A stretch of DNA of 64,000 nucleotides from Streptomonospora nanhaiensis (lineage in GTDB: Bacteria; Actinomycetota; Actinomycetes; Streptosporangiales; Streptosporangiaceae). The first letter of the stretch is position 1. Each line of letters begins with the position of its first letter. The notes beneath the pieces were generated by a model. It saw only the letters and a list, made by a program, of their open reading frames with translations. It did not search any database and had not been told where the DNA came from. Positions 8,422 to 16,493 of the stretch are shown here, in pieces. A program made the translations under genes and the position numbers. The stretch lies in contig NZ_CP113264.1 in NCBI RefSeq assembly GCF_026642255.1, positions 3,410,001-3,474,000 of the forward strand. The letters are read 5' to 3'.

Positions 8422-8520
8422 GGCGCGCCGGGGCCGTCCCCCCGTACCGCGGGGCCGGGCCACCGGGGTGGCCGGAGGCGCGTGCCGGTACCCGGCGCCG
8501 GGGGTACGCACGCCCTTCGA

Positions 8521-8556
8521 TTACAGTCATTGCAGCAATTGCTGCAATGACTGTAA
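8521..8556. promoter_or_regulatory. Perfect 36-bp palindromic operator
   Basis: The half-site TTACAGTCATTGCAGCAA (8521-8538) is followed immediately by its exact reverse complement (8539-8556). A promoter can be laid over it: -35 TTGCAG (8530-8535), 16-bp spacer, -10 TGTAAA (8552-8557). Transcription would then start a few bases before the ATG of the GbsR/MarR-type regulator. The placement indicates autoregulation of the two-gene operon. The palindrome can also be read as two overlapping shorter dyads, so it may bind two dimers. Confidence 0.8.
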
Positions 8557-8565
8557 AGTGAGGCC

Positions 8566-9042
8566 ATGAGCGAACCCACCGAGGACGAACTGGCCTTCGT
8601 CGACGACGTCGCGGGCTTCTTCGCCCGCGAGGGCCTGCCCCTGATCTCCGGCCGCGTCATCGGATGGCTGCTGATCAGCGACCCGCCCGAGCAGAGCGCC
8701 GCCCAGATCGCCGAGGCACTCCAGGTCAGCCGCAGCTCCATCAGCACCGCGGCCCGGCTCCTCACCCCCAGCGGACTGGTCGAGGGGGTGCGCCGCCGGG
8801 GGGAGCGACAGGAGTACCTCCGCATCGCCGCCGACGGCTGGAGCCGGATGCTGGAGCGCCGCTACGCCCAGGCCGCGGGGTTCCGGGAGGTCACCGAGCG
8901 GGGGCTCAGGGCCCTGGAGGGCTCCGCCCCGCAGCGGCGCGAGCGCCTGGCCAACGTCAACCGGCTCTACGGCTTCCTGGAGGCCGAACTCCCCGCGGTG
9001 CTCCGGCGCTGGCGGGACGAACAGGAGGACCACGACCGATGA
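8566..9042 (+). CDS. GbsR/MarR-type winged-helix transcriptional regulator
   Basis: The 158-residue protein has a winged-helix domain at about residues 20-90 (SAAQIAEALQVSRSSISTAARLLTPSGLVEGVRRRGERQEYLRI) and a helical C-terminal dimerisation region. The pattern is the GbsR/MarR-like type that regulates small efflux or hydrolase genes in actinobacteria. A 36-bp perfect palindrome ends 9 bp upstream of the ATG, so it almost certainly represses its own operon. The stop overlaps the start of the alpha/beta hydrolase gene (ATGA), and the hydrolase is the likely co-regulated function. Confidence 0.9.
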   Translation: MSEPTEDELAFVDDVAGFFAREGLPLISGRVIGWLLISDPPEQSAAQIAEALQVSRSSISTAARLLTPSGLVEGVRRRGERQEYLRIAADGWSRMLERRYAQAAGFREVTERGLRALEGSAPQRRERLANVNRLYGFLEAELPAVLRRWRDEQEDHDR

Positions 9043-9908
9043 CCCGAACCCCGACCCCCTTCGAGCGCATCGCCCTCGACCGCCCCGAGGGGCGGCTGAG
9101 CGTGGTGACCGCGGGCGAGCACGGCGCCCCCGTGGTCCTGCTGAGCGGAGCCGGGCAGGACAACGCCCTGCTCAGCTGGCGCCACCTCCTCCCGGTCCTG
9201 GCGGCCGAGCACCGGGTGTTCGCCCCCGACTGGCCCAAGCAGGGGCACAGCAGGCCGTGGAACGGCCTCGCCGACCACGCGGCCCTGACAGACGTCGTCA
9301 CCCACGTCCTGGACCGGTTCGGCCTGGACCGGGTGGCGCTCGTCGGCCTGTCCCAGGGCGGTGCGCTGGCCCTGTCCTACGCCATCGACCATCCCGAACG
9401 GGTCGAGAGGCTCGTGGCCATGGCTCCCGCGGGGGTCATCGCCTTCCCTCCCGGTGTGCACCAGCTGCTATGGCTCACCGCGCGGAGCAGGTTCCTCAAC
9501 CGCACGCTGCCCGAGCGGATGTTCCGCACCCGGGAGGGGGTGGAGCGCTTCGTGCGGCGGGCCCTGTTCGCCGGTCCGGTCGCGGACCTGGAGTCCGTCG
9601 TGGACGAGGTCATGGAGGAGGTCCGTGTCAGCGGGGTCGGGTCCTCCGACTGGCAGAACGCCTCCATCGGCCCCTGGCGGATGAGGGTGGACCTGCGCCC
9701 GCGACTGGGCGAGATCTCGTGCCCCACCCTGTTCATCCAGGGTGACAAGGACGTCGGCGTCCGCCCGGCGCGGACCGTCGAGGCGGCCCGCCGCGTGCCC
9801 GGCGCCCGTCTGGAACTCCTGGAGGGCAACGGGCACTGGCTCAACCGCCAGTCGCCCGACCGGGTCAACGCCCTGGTCAGGGAGTTCCTGGCCGAGTCCG
9901 GGACCTGA
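9039..9908 (+). CDS. Alpha/beta hydrolase
   Basis: This 289-residue alpha/beta-hydrolase-fold enzyme has an oxyanion region near VVLLSGAGQDNALLSW, the nucleophile elbow GLSQGG (Ser near residue 109), the acid in LFIQGDKDVGVRP, and the catalytic His in EGNGHWLNRQSP. The cap between about 150 and 220 is helical. The substrate is unknown. It starts at an ATG overlapping the regulator stop by 4 nt, so it is translated with it. Two hairpins just after the stop end the transcript. Confidence 0.88.
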   Translation: MTRTPTPFERIALDRPEGRLSVVTAGEHGAPVVLLSGAGQDNALLSWRHLLPVLAAEHRVFAPDWPKQGHSRPWNGLADHAALTDVVTHVLDRFGLDRVALVGLSQGGALALSYAIDHPERVERLVAMAPAGVIAFPPGVHQLLWLTARSRFLNRTLPERMFRTREGVERFVRRALFAGPVADLESVVDEVMEEVRVSGVGSSDWQNASIGPWRMRVDLRPRLGEISCPTLFIQGDKDVGVRPARTVEAARRVPGARLELLEGNGHWLNRQSPDRVNALVREFLAESGT

Positions 9909-9913
9909 GCCCG

Positions 9914-9951
9914 CCGCGGCGGCCCCGGGCGGACGCCCGGGGCCGCCGCGG
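9914..9951. terminator. Bidirectional hairpin terminator
   Basis: A perfect 17-bp stem (CCGCGGCGGCCCCGGGC, 9914-9930, pairing with 9935-9951) with a 4-nt loop starts six bases after the hydrolase stop, between two convergent genes. Confidence 0.8.
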
Positions 9952-9960
9952 TCCCAGGGC

Positions 9961-9992
9961 CCGGTCGATCGGCTCCGGAGCCGATCGACCGG
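9961..9992. terminator. Second convergent hairpin (perfect 32-bp palindrome)
   Basis: CCGGTCGATCGGCTCC (9961-9976) is followed without spacer by its exact complement (9977-9992). It sits between the hydrolase and guanine deaminase genes, which end toward each other, and probably terminates the deaminase transcript. A protein-binding role is not excluded. Confidence 0.65.
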
Positions 9993-10010
9993 TGCGGGAC
10001 GCGGGACGCC

Positions 10011-12332
10011 TCAGCCCCGGTGGACGCAGAACAGCGGACCGTGGTAGGCGGAGACGTCGAACCCCGCCGAGGAGATGGCGGCCCCGACCCGCTCCGGCCG
10101 GCTCCACCCCTTCCCCTCGTCGTACCGGGTCCACCACAGCCGCCCCCACCCGCCGGAGTCCTCCTGGTGGAAGACGCAGTACAGGTGGTCGTTGTACCGG
10201 GCGATCGCCGGGGCGTACGAGGTGCGCACGGGGTTGCCGTCCGGGTCCTCGATGCGCCGGCTCCCGCTCCAGCTCCGGGAGACGCTGCTGTAGGTCATCC
10301 AGTGGAGCTGGTCGTCCCCGCGGTCGTGGACGCAGTAGAGGTGGTCCTTGAAGCGCTCCACCACCGGGGTGCGCGACGAGGTGAACCCTCCCGGCACGTC
10401 GCTCTCGGCGCTCCATGCCTTGGTCCCGGTGTCGTGGCTCAGCCAGCGCAGTGTGCTGTCCTCACGCCTGAGGACGCAGTACAGGAGGCCGTCGTAGACC
10501 GTGAGGGAGGCGCCCGTGGCCCTCACCTCCCGGCCGCCGGGCTCCTTCACGACCTGGTCGGCCGACCAGCCCGGCTCCGGGCCCTCGATGTTGTAGCGCG
10601 ACCACCACAGGCGGGTGTCGGAGACGTCGCGGTGGTGGACGCAGTACAGGAAGTCGTTGGCGTGGGAGACCGCGGGCTGCCCGTGGTTGGGCACGCGGTT
10701 CCCGAGCACGTCGGTGATCTCCCGGTCGCCCCTCCAGGCCCCGGTCTCCTTGTCGTAGACGTCCCACCACAGGAACGGGTTGGCGGCGGTGTCCTGGTGC
10801 AGGCAGTACAGGAGGCTCTTGTACGCCTCGATGCCGGGGCCGTGGGGCGACCAGGCGCCGGGGACCTCCAGGTCCTTGGACCAGCCCGTGCCCTCCTCGA
10901 ACTTGAGCCACCGCAGCTCCCTGTTCCGCGACCTGTTCCAGCGGCGGCGGGAGGAGCGCCGGGGCTTGGGGTCCGGACAGGGGCTGCGCTCGTGCGCGAC
11001 TCGGCCGCCGACATAGGTCGCCGCCACGGCCCGGTCGTCGCCCAGCGTCGCGAGTGCGAACAGCAGATCGTCGACGGTCTCGCTCTCCGCGGTGCGCGCG
11101 GCGAGCAACTGGGTGGCGGAGGGGTCCAGGACCACGAAGTCGGCCTCGTGGCCGGGCGCGAGCGAGCCGATGACCCCTTCCAGGCCCATCGTCTCGGCCC
11201 CGCCGAGGGTGGCCAGGTAGAAGAGCTTGGTGCCGTCCATGGGCACATGGCCGAGTTGGCCCACCTTGTATGCCTCGCCCATGGTCTGCAGGAGCGACAG
11301 GCTCGTGCCCCCGCCCACGTCGGTGCCCAGGCCGGTGTGTACGGGGCGCTTGCGGTGCCTGGCGTCGCGCATGGAGAAGAGCCCGCTGCCCAGGAACAGG
11401 TTGGAGGTGGGGCAGTGCGCCACCCCGCTGCCGGTGGCCGACAGGCGCTTCCACTCGCGCTTCTCCAGGTGGACCGAGTGGGCGAAGACCGCCCCGCGCC
11501 CGAGGAGGCCGTAGTGCTCGTAGACGTCGACGTAGTCCTTGCGGTCGGGGAAGAGCCGGCGGACCTCCTCGACCTCGTCCGTGTTCTCGGCCAGGTGCGT
11601 CTGCATGAGGGTGCCGGGGTGCTCGTGCCACAGCTTCCCGGCCAGGCGGAGCATCTCGCCGGTGCAGGCCACGGCGAACCGCGGGGTGACCGCGTACAGG
11701 CTCCGCCCCACGCCGTGCCACTTGCGGATGAGCGCCTCGGACTCCTCGTAGCCCTGCCGGGGCGAGGGGTCCAGGAGGTCGGGGCGGGCGTTGCGGTCCA
11801 TGAGGACCTTGCCCGCGGCCACGCGCATCCCCCTGCGGTGGGTCTCCTCGAACAGGGCGTCGACCGAGACCGGGTAGGTCGCGCAGTTGACCAGCGCGGT
11901 GGTGGTGCCGTTGCGCAGGATCTGCTCGCAGAAGAGCTTCGCGAACCGTTCGGCGTAGGCCCTGGAGGCGAAGCGGGCCTCCTCGGGGTAGACGGAGTTC
12001 TGCAGCCAGTCCAGGAGCTGGTCGCCGTAGGCGCCGATGATCCGCGTCTGCACGTAGTGCACGTGGGGGTCGACGAACCCCGGCAGGATCAGCTTGTCCC
12101 GGTGGTGGACGACGGTGGCGCCGACGGGAAGCTTCTCCACCAGGTCCGAGTACTCCCCCGCCGCGGTGATCCTGCCGTCCCGGCAGACGAGCAGGCCGTC
12201 CTCCACGTACTCCAGCGCCCCCTCGCCGGAGGTGGGGAAGGGGTCCTCGCCGAACCAGACCAGGGAGCCGCGGACCGCCGTGACGGCGCCGCAGCCACCG
12301 CCGGCCTCCGGGGGTGTGGTGACGGCGTTCAT
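10011..12332 (-). CDS. guaD: Guanine deaminase fused to a C-terminal beta-propeller-like repeat domain
   Basis: Residues 1-450 are a full guanine deaminase (guanine to xanthine plus ammonia, purine salvage/catabolism). They show PGFVDPHVHY with zinc ligands His90 and His92, QTHLAEN (His246), AHSVH (His285), GLGTDVG (Asp338), and the guanine-deaminase-specific stretch CPTSNLFLGSGLF. An Arg-rich linker (about 455-472) follows. Residues about 472-773 then hold five to six repeats of about 55 residues with the pattern LYC(V/L)H-x(5-12)-LWW-x-x-Y ... GW(S): LYCLHQD, LYCVHHRD, LYCVLRRED, LYCVHDRGDD, LYCVFHQED, LFCVHRG. This resembles a six-bladed lectin/PLL-type or BNR-like propeller. Usual guanine deaminases are about 440-460 residues, so the tail is an addition. 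No signal peptide. ATG preceded by GAGGGGG. Confidence 0.88.
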   Translation of the reverse strand: MNAVTTPPEAGGGCGAVTAVRGSLVWFGEDPFPTSGEGALEYVEDGLLVCRDGRITAAGEYSDLVEKLPVGATVVHHRDKLILPGFVDPHVHYVQTRIIGAYGDQLLDWLQNSVYPEEARFASRAYAERFAKLFCEQILRNGTTTALVNCATYPVSVDALFEETHRRGMRVAAGKVLMDRNARPDLLDPSPRQGYEESEALIRKWHGVGRSLYAVTPRFAVACTGEMLRLAGKLWHEHPGTLMQTHLAENTDEVEEVRRLFPDRKDYVDVYEHYGLLGRGAVFAHSVHLEKREWKRLSATGSGVAHCPTSNLFLGSGLFSMRDARHRKRPVHTGLGTDVGGGTSLSLLQTMGEAYKVGQLGHVPMDGTKLFYLATLGGAETMGLEGVIGSLAPGHEADFVVLDPSATQLLAARTAESETVDDLLFALATLGDDRAVAATYVGGRVAHERSPCPDPKPRRSSRRRWNRSRNRELRWLKFEEGTGWSKDLEVPGAWSPHGPGIEAYKSLLYCLHQDTAANPFLWWDVYDKETGAWRGDREITDVLGNRVPNHGQPAVSHANDFLYCVHHRDVSDTRLWWSRYNIEGPEPGWSADQVVKEPGGREVRATGASLTVYDGLLYCVLRREDSTLRWLSHDTGTKAWSAESDVPGGFTSSRTPVVERFKDHLYCVHDRGDDQLHWMTYSSVSRSWSGSRRIEDPDGNPVRTSYAPAIARYNDHLYCVFHQEDSGGWGRLWWTRYDEGKGWSRPERVGAAISSAGFDVSAYHGPLFCVHRG

Positions 12333-12592
12333 GCCCGACCACCCCCTCGGGGTCCCGGTCGCCGGTCGGATTCGCGCCTTCTCGCGGCGTCGCGCACCAT
12401 GTCCGCTCCTCGCTCGGGTGCTCGGTCCGTCACCGCGAGTACCCGGAGGTCACCGGCGGAAAACTCCCCCTGACCGGCGTTGTCGCAGGCAGGGGGGCTG
12501 TTTCGGCATCGGCGGTGCTCGTCGCCGGATGGCGGCGGCACGGGCGGGCCCGGGCACACGCGCCGCCCAGGCGCGAGCGCGTCGGCCGTTCC

Positions 12593-13237
12593 TCAGGTGC
12601 CCAGGTAGCGCAGCACCGCCAGCACCCGGCGGCTGTACCCGGAGGCGTGCCCCAGTTCCAGCTTGTCGAAGATCGCGTTCACGTGCTTCTCCACCGCGCT
12701 CAGGGACACGAACAGGCGCTGGGCGATCAGCGTGTTGCTCAGCCCCTGCGCCATGAGCTCCAGGACGTCGCGCTCGCGCGGGGTCAGCCTCGCCAAGGGG
12801 TCGGCGTGGGTGGTGCGGGCCAGGAGCTGGCGCACCACCTCGGGGTCGAAGGCCGCCCCTCCGGCCCGGACCCGCTCCAGGGCGTCCAGGAACTCCCCCA
12901 CCTCCGACACCCGGTCCTTGAGCAGGTAGCCGACCCGGCCCGAGGCGGCGGCGAGCAGTTCGGCGGCGTAGCGCTGCTCCACGTACTGCGACAGCACCAG
13001 CACCGCCACCCCCTCGTGCTCGGCGCGGATGCGCAGGGCCGCGCGCAGCCCCTCGTCGGTGTGGGTCGGGGGCATCCGCACGTCCACCACGGCCGCGTCC
13101 GGCCGGTGCCCGGCGACCTCCTCCAGCAGGGCCTCGGCGTCGCCGACCGCCGCCACCACCTGGTGGCCCTCCTCCTCCAGCAGCCGTACCAGGCCCTCCC
13201 TCAGGAGGACCGAGTCGTCAGCGATCACCAGGCGCAT
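12593..13237 (-). CDS. NarL/LuxR-family response regulator
   Basis: This 214-residue response regulator has a receiver domain (ADDSVLLREG acidic pair; phospho-acceptor Asp in AAVVDVRMPP near residue 52; Lys in GYLLKDRV) and a C-terminal LuxR helix-turn-helix (LTPRERDVLELMAQGLSNTLIAQRLFVSLSAVEKHVNAIFDKL). It overlaps the end of the upstream sensor kinase gene by 20 nt, so the two form one two-component system. The ABC exporter encoded just upstream on the same strand is the natural target. Confidence 0.94.
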   Translation of the reverse strand: MRLVIADDSVLLREGLVRLLEEEGHQVVAAVGDAEALLEEVAGHRPDAAVVDVRMPPTHTDEGLRAALRIRAEHEGVAVLVLSQYVEQRYAAELLAAASGRVGYLLKDRVSEVGEFLDALERVRAGGAAFDPEVVRQLLARTTHADPLARLTPRERDVLELMAQGLSNTLIAQRLFVSLSAVEKHVNAIFDKLELGHASGYSRRVLAVLRYLGT

Positions 13238-14492
13238 GGGGGCTCCGTATCCGTTGTTCGTCGGGCAGCGGCAGGGCGGCGTGCACCGTGGTCGGCCCGC
13301 CCGCGGGGCTGTGCACCGACAGTGTCCCGTCCAGGGCCTGGACCCGTCGCGCCAGGCCCGTCAGACCGCTCCCCTCCGGGTCCGCGCCGCCCCGGCCGTC
13401 GTCGAGGACCCGCAGGTCCAGCACTCCGCCGCGGCCGTCCACGTGCACGATCACCTCACCGGCCCCGGCGTGCTTGACGGCGTTGGTGATGGACTCGCGT
13501 GCCACGAAGTACACGGCCGCGGCCAGCTCGCGCGGTGGCGGCGCGGGCAGGTCCGAGCGCACCGCCACCGGCAGCGGGCTGCGCCTGGCCACCTCGGTCA
13601 GCGCCGCCTCCAGCCCCAGGGTGTCCAGGGCGGTCGGGTAGACCCGCCAGGCCACCTCGCGCAGTTCGTCGAGCAGGATCCGGGACTCGGTGTGGGCCTC
13701 GCGCAGCAGCCCCGCCGTCCGCTCGGGGTCGGTGCCGCGCTGGGCCCGGCCCAGCAGCATCGCCAGGGCCACGACCCGCTGCTGCACCCCGTCGTGCAGG
13801 TCGCGTTCGATCCTGCGGCGCTCCTCGTCCACCGCGCGGACGATGCCCGAACGCGTCTGGGTGAGCTCGTCGATCCGGCGGTTCAGGAGGTCCTCGTGGC
13901 TGGGGCCCAGGAGCCGTCGGGCCAGGGAGCGGTCGACGGCGGAGGCCAGCGCCGCGACCAGCCACACCGCGGCGAGGACGACCAGCCCCACGGCCAGCCC
14001 CAGGTTGACGCTGGAGACGGACAGCCGCGCGCCGGGCAGGGACACCGGGACGCTGGTCCCGGTCCCCGTGACGGCCTCCAGAGCGGCCCCGCCGAGGAAC
14101 ACCGCCACCAGCAGGGCGGCCGACGGCGCCAGATAACCGCACACCAGGGCGAGCGGCAGCCGCAGGAGCAGGTAGGCCGCGCGGTGCGCCGTGCCGGGAC
14201 GGGCCCGGACCGCGCACCCCGTCCACCGCTCCAGCCGCGCCAGGTCGAGGTCGCACAGCTTCCCGGTCCACCGCGAGAGCGCGTCCCGCGTCCGCGGACG
14301 GGCGGAGGGCCGGACCAGCGCGGCGGCCAGGAGCAGCAGGGACGCCGCCGCCCACACGAGGGTGAGGGCGGCGGTGACCAGCCCCAGGACCGTTCCCGTG
14401 AACTCCCCCGCCGCGCGTCCGAGCGGCACGGCCGCCGCCCCCGCACGGGCGCGGAGACCGGTTGTCCCCCGTGCGCCGCCCGACTCGTCCAT
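13218..14492 (-). CDS. DesK/NarL-type sensor histidine kinase
   Basis: The 424-residue kinase has two pairs of N-terminal hydrophobic segments around a central loop (about residues 30-60 and 115-170). Next comes a HisKA_3 dimerisation motif with the phospho-acceptor His in ERRRIERDLHDGVQQRVVAL, then an ATPase domain with N-box SITNAVKHAGAGEV and G-box DDGRGGADPEGSGLTGL. The ATG is preceded by GGGAG 6 nt upstream; the longer frame above it is only the shadow of the permease gene. Its partner regulator overlaps its 3' end, and an ABC exporter precedes it by 29 nt, which suggests a bacitracin- or lantibiotic-sensing style module (inference). Confidence 0.92.
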   Translation of the reverse strand: MDESGGARGTTGLRARAGAAAVPLGRAAGEFTGTVLGLVTAALTLVWAAASLLLLAAALVRPSARPRTRDALSRWTGKLCDLDLARLERWTGCAVRARPGTAHRAAYLLLRLPLALVCGYLAPSAALLVAVFLGGAALEAVTGTGTSVPVSLPGARLSVSSVNLGLAVGLVVLAAVWLVAALASAVDRSLARRLLGPSHEDLLNRRIDELTQTRSGIVRAVDEERRRIERDLHDGVQQRVVALAMLLGRAQRGTDPERTAGLLREAHTESRILLDELREVAWRVYPTALDTLGLEAALTEVARRSPLPVAVRSDLPAPPPRELAAAVYFVARESITNAVKHAGAGEVIVHVDGRGGVLDLRVLDDGRGGADPEGSGLTGLARRVQALDGTLSVHSPAGGPTTVHAALPLPDEQRIRSPHAPGDR

Positions 14493-14521
14493 GCCCGCTC
14501 CCCGTATCCGGCGTGCCGGTC

Positions 14522-15391
14522 TCACGCGTCCCGGCGCGTGAGCACCAGCGCCCCCGCCGCCAGGGCGGCCGCCGCCCAGCACAGGAGTACCATCCCCCCG
14601 GCGCCGGGTGTGAGGGCGGCCTCGGACCGCCCCATCACGAACGCGCTGTCCACGAACGACACGCCCGCGGACAGGGGGAGCCGTTCGGCGACGTACACCC
14701 CCGTCCGGCCGCCCAGCAGCACGAGGACCGCGGGCAGGGCGAAGAGCAGCGCCGACACCGCGGCCAACGCCGCCGCGGCCGAGCGCAGCGCGGTTCCCGC
14801 CCCCAGGGTGAGGGCCGCTACCAGCGCCAGGTACGCCGACAGGCGCACCACGTCCGCGGCTGCCCCGGCCGGGTCCAGCGTTCCGTACCCCTCGATCAGC
14901 GGGTGCAGCATGACCAGGTGGGCGGTCAGCGTGCCCGCTGTTCCCGTGACCAGGCCGCACGCGAACACGAACGACATCAGGGCCACGGTCTTGGCCGCCA
15001 GCAGGCGTACCCGGGCCGGGACCGCCTGGAGCGCGGGGTGGACGGAGCGCGAGGAGTACTCGGAGGTCATCACCGGAAGGGCCAGGGCGATGACCGCGAA
15101 CTGGACCGCCCAGACGGCCGCGTAGACCGCCATCTCCGAGGCGGGCACGTCGGCGGAGGGGATCCGGTCCTGCTGCATGTTGCCGACGGTGGCCACCGCG
15201 GTCAGGGGGGCGACGGTCGCCGACAGGCCCAGGGCCAGGGCCGCTCCCCACCAGGTGGACCTCACCGAGCGGAGCTTGACCCACTCGGAGGAGGCCGTCG
15301 CGGCGAGGTCGGACACGGCGCGCGCCGGGCCGGCGGGCCGGTCGGGCCGTGCGGCGGCCGGTGCGGGCCCGGAGCGGGTGGAGGGCGTCAC
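14522..15391 (-). CDS. ABC-2 type transporter permease
   Basis: The 289-residue membrane protein has about six transmembrane segments and the ABC-2 opening pattern SEWVKLRSVRSTWWG. It is the membrane half of an exporter whose ATPase gene overlaps its GTG start (GTGA junction). An N-terminal tail of about 30 proline/alanine-rich residues precedes the first helix. The family includes YhaQ/NatB-like and multidrug or peptide-efflux permeases; the cargo is unknown. The two-component genes lie directly downstream. Confidence 0.88.
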   Translation of the reverse strand: MTPSTRSGPAPAAARPDRPAGPARAVSDLAATASSEWVKLRSVRSTWWGAALALGLSATVAPLTAVATVGNMQQDRIPSADVPASEMAVYAAVWAVQFAVIALALPVMTSEYSSRSVHPALQAVPARVRLLAAKTVALMSFVFACGLVTGTAGTLTAHLVMLHPLIEGYGTLDPAGAAADVVRLSAYLALVAALTLGAGTALRSAAAALAAVSALLFALPAVLVLLGGRTGVYVAERLPLSAGVSFVDSAFVMGRSEAALTPGAGGMVLLCWAAAALAAGALVLTRRDA

Positions 15392-16305
15392 CGTCGGCCT
15401 CCCGTCGGCGCCGCGTACTGCACGCTGTCGGAGGTGAGTTCCCTGTAGGCCTGTTCGAGGGAGGCCTCGCGGGGGCTCAGCTCGTGGAGGGCGACCCCCG
15501 CCCGATGGGCCAGCTCACCGACCCGCTCGATGGGCACGCCGGTCACGACCAGCTCTCCCGCGCCGGGGCGCTCGACGCCGGCGCCCTCCGCCTCCAGGGC
15601 GGTGACCAGGTCCTCGGGGTGGGGTGCGCGTACCCGCACGGCGCTCCACGCGCTGTTGTCGAGCACCTCGGCCAGGGGGGCGTCGGTGATGAGCCGCCCC
15701 CGTCCGATGACCACCAGGTGGTCGGCGGTCAGCTGCATCTCGCTCATCAGGTGGCTGGAGACGAACACGGTGCGCCCCTCGTCGGCCATCGAGCGCATGA
15801 GGTCGCGCACCCAGCGCACCCCGTCGGGGTCCAGGCCGTTGACCGGTTCGTCGAGGACGAGCAGGCGCGGGTCGCCCAGCAGGGCCGCGGCGATGCCCAG
15901 CCGCTGGCCCATGCCGAGGGAGAAGGCGCCCGCGCGCCTGCGCGCCGCCCCGGCCAGACCCACGGTGTCCAGGACCTCGTCCACCCGCCGGTCGGGGATG
16001 CGGTGCGTGCGGGCCAGCGCCACCAGGTGGGAGCGGGCGCTGCGTCCCGGGTGCACGGCCCGGGCGTCCAGGACGGCGCCCACGTGGTGCAGGGGCCGGT
16101 CCAGCTCCCGGTAGGGGCGCCCGTCGACCAGGGCCCGCCCCGAGGTCGGGCGGTCCAGCCCGAGAATCATCCGCATGGTCGTGCTCTTGCCCGCGCCGTT
16201 GGGCCCCAGGAAGCCCGTGACCCTGCCCGGCCGGACCTCCAGGTCCAGCGAGTCCACGGCGACGGTGTCCCCGTAGCGTTTGCTCAGTCCTTGCAGGGTG
16301 ATCAT
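15388..16305 (-). CDS. ABC transporter ATP-binding protein (drug/peptide exporter type)
   Basis: This 305-residue ABC-2 exporter ATPase contains Walker A GPNGAGKST, signature FSLGMGQRLG (the LGMxQR form typical of DrrA/CcmA-like exporters), Walker B LLVLDEPVNGLD, and H-loop SSHLMSE. The C-terminal 90 residues form the extra domain common to DrrA/NatA-type ATPases. ATG 16305 follows AGGACG and begins the recognisable fold (MITLQGLSKRYG). First gene of a four-gene unit: ATPase, permease, kinase, regulator. Confidence 0.93.
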   Translation of the reverse strand: MITLQGLSKRYGDTVAVDSLDLEVRPGRVTGFLGPNGAGKSTTMRMILGLDRPTSGRALVDGRPYRELDRPLHHVGAVLDARAVHPGRSARSHLVALARTHRIPDRRVDEVLDTVGLAGAARRRAGAFSLGMGQRLGIAAALLGDPRLLVLDEPVNGLDPDGVRWVRDLMRSMADEGRTVFVSSHLMSEMQLTADHLVVIGRGRLITDAPLAEVLDNSAWSAVRVRAPHPEDLVTALEAEGAGVERPGAGELVVTGVPIERVGELAHRAGVALHELSPREASLEQAYRELTSDSVQYAAPTGGRR

Positions 16306-16493
16306 GGTCGTCCTGTCGTCTCGGCTGTCGGCGGTGGGACAACGGTAGGGAGCGGGGGTCCTGCGCGGCCATGGGGTGCGCCGTCGGCCGGGGGTGCGGT
16401 TTTCCGCAGGGTGCGCCGCCCGGCGGGCCGCCCCGGCTCCGGCCGACCCGTCCTGCGGCGGAACCGGGTGCGGCGTCCACCGGGGGTAGGCGG

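Noticed and set aside
10020..12473. 817-codon plus-strand open frame opposite the guanine deaminase
   Set aside because: It mirrors the deaminase/propeller gene, is Val/Gly/His-rich and has no family motif.
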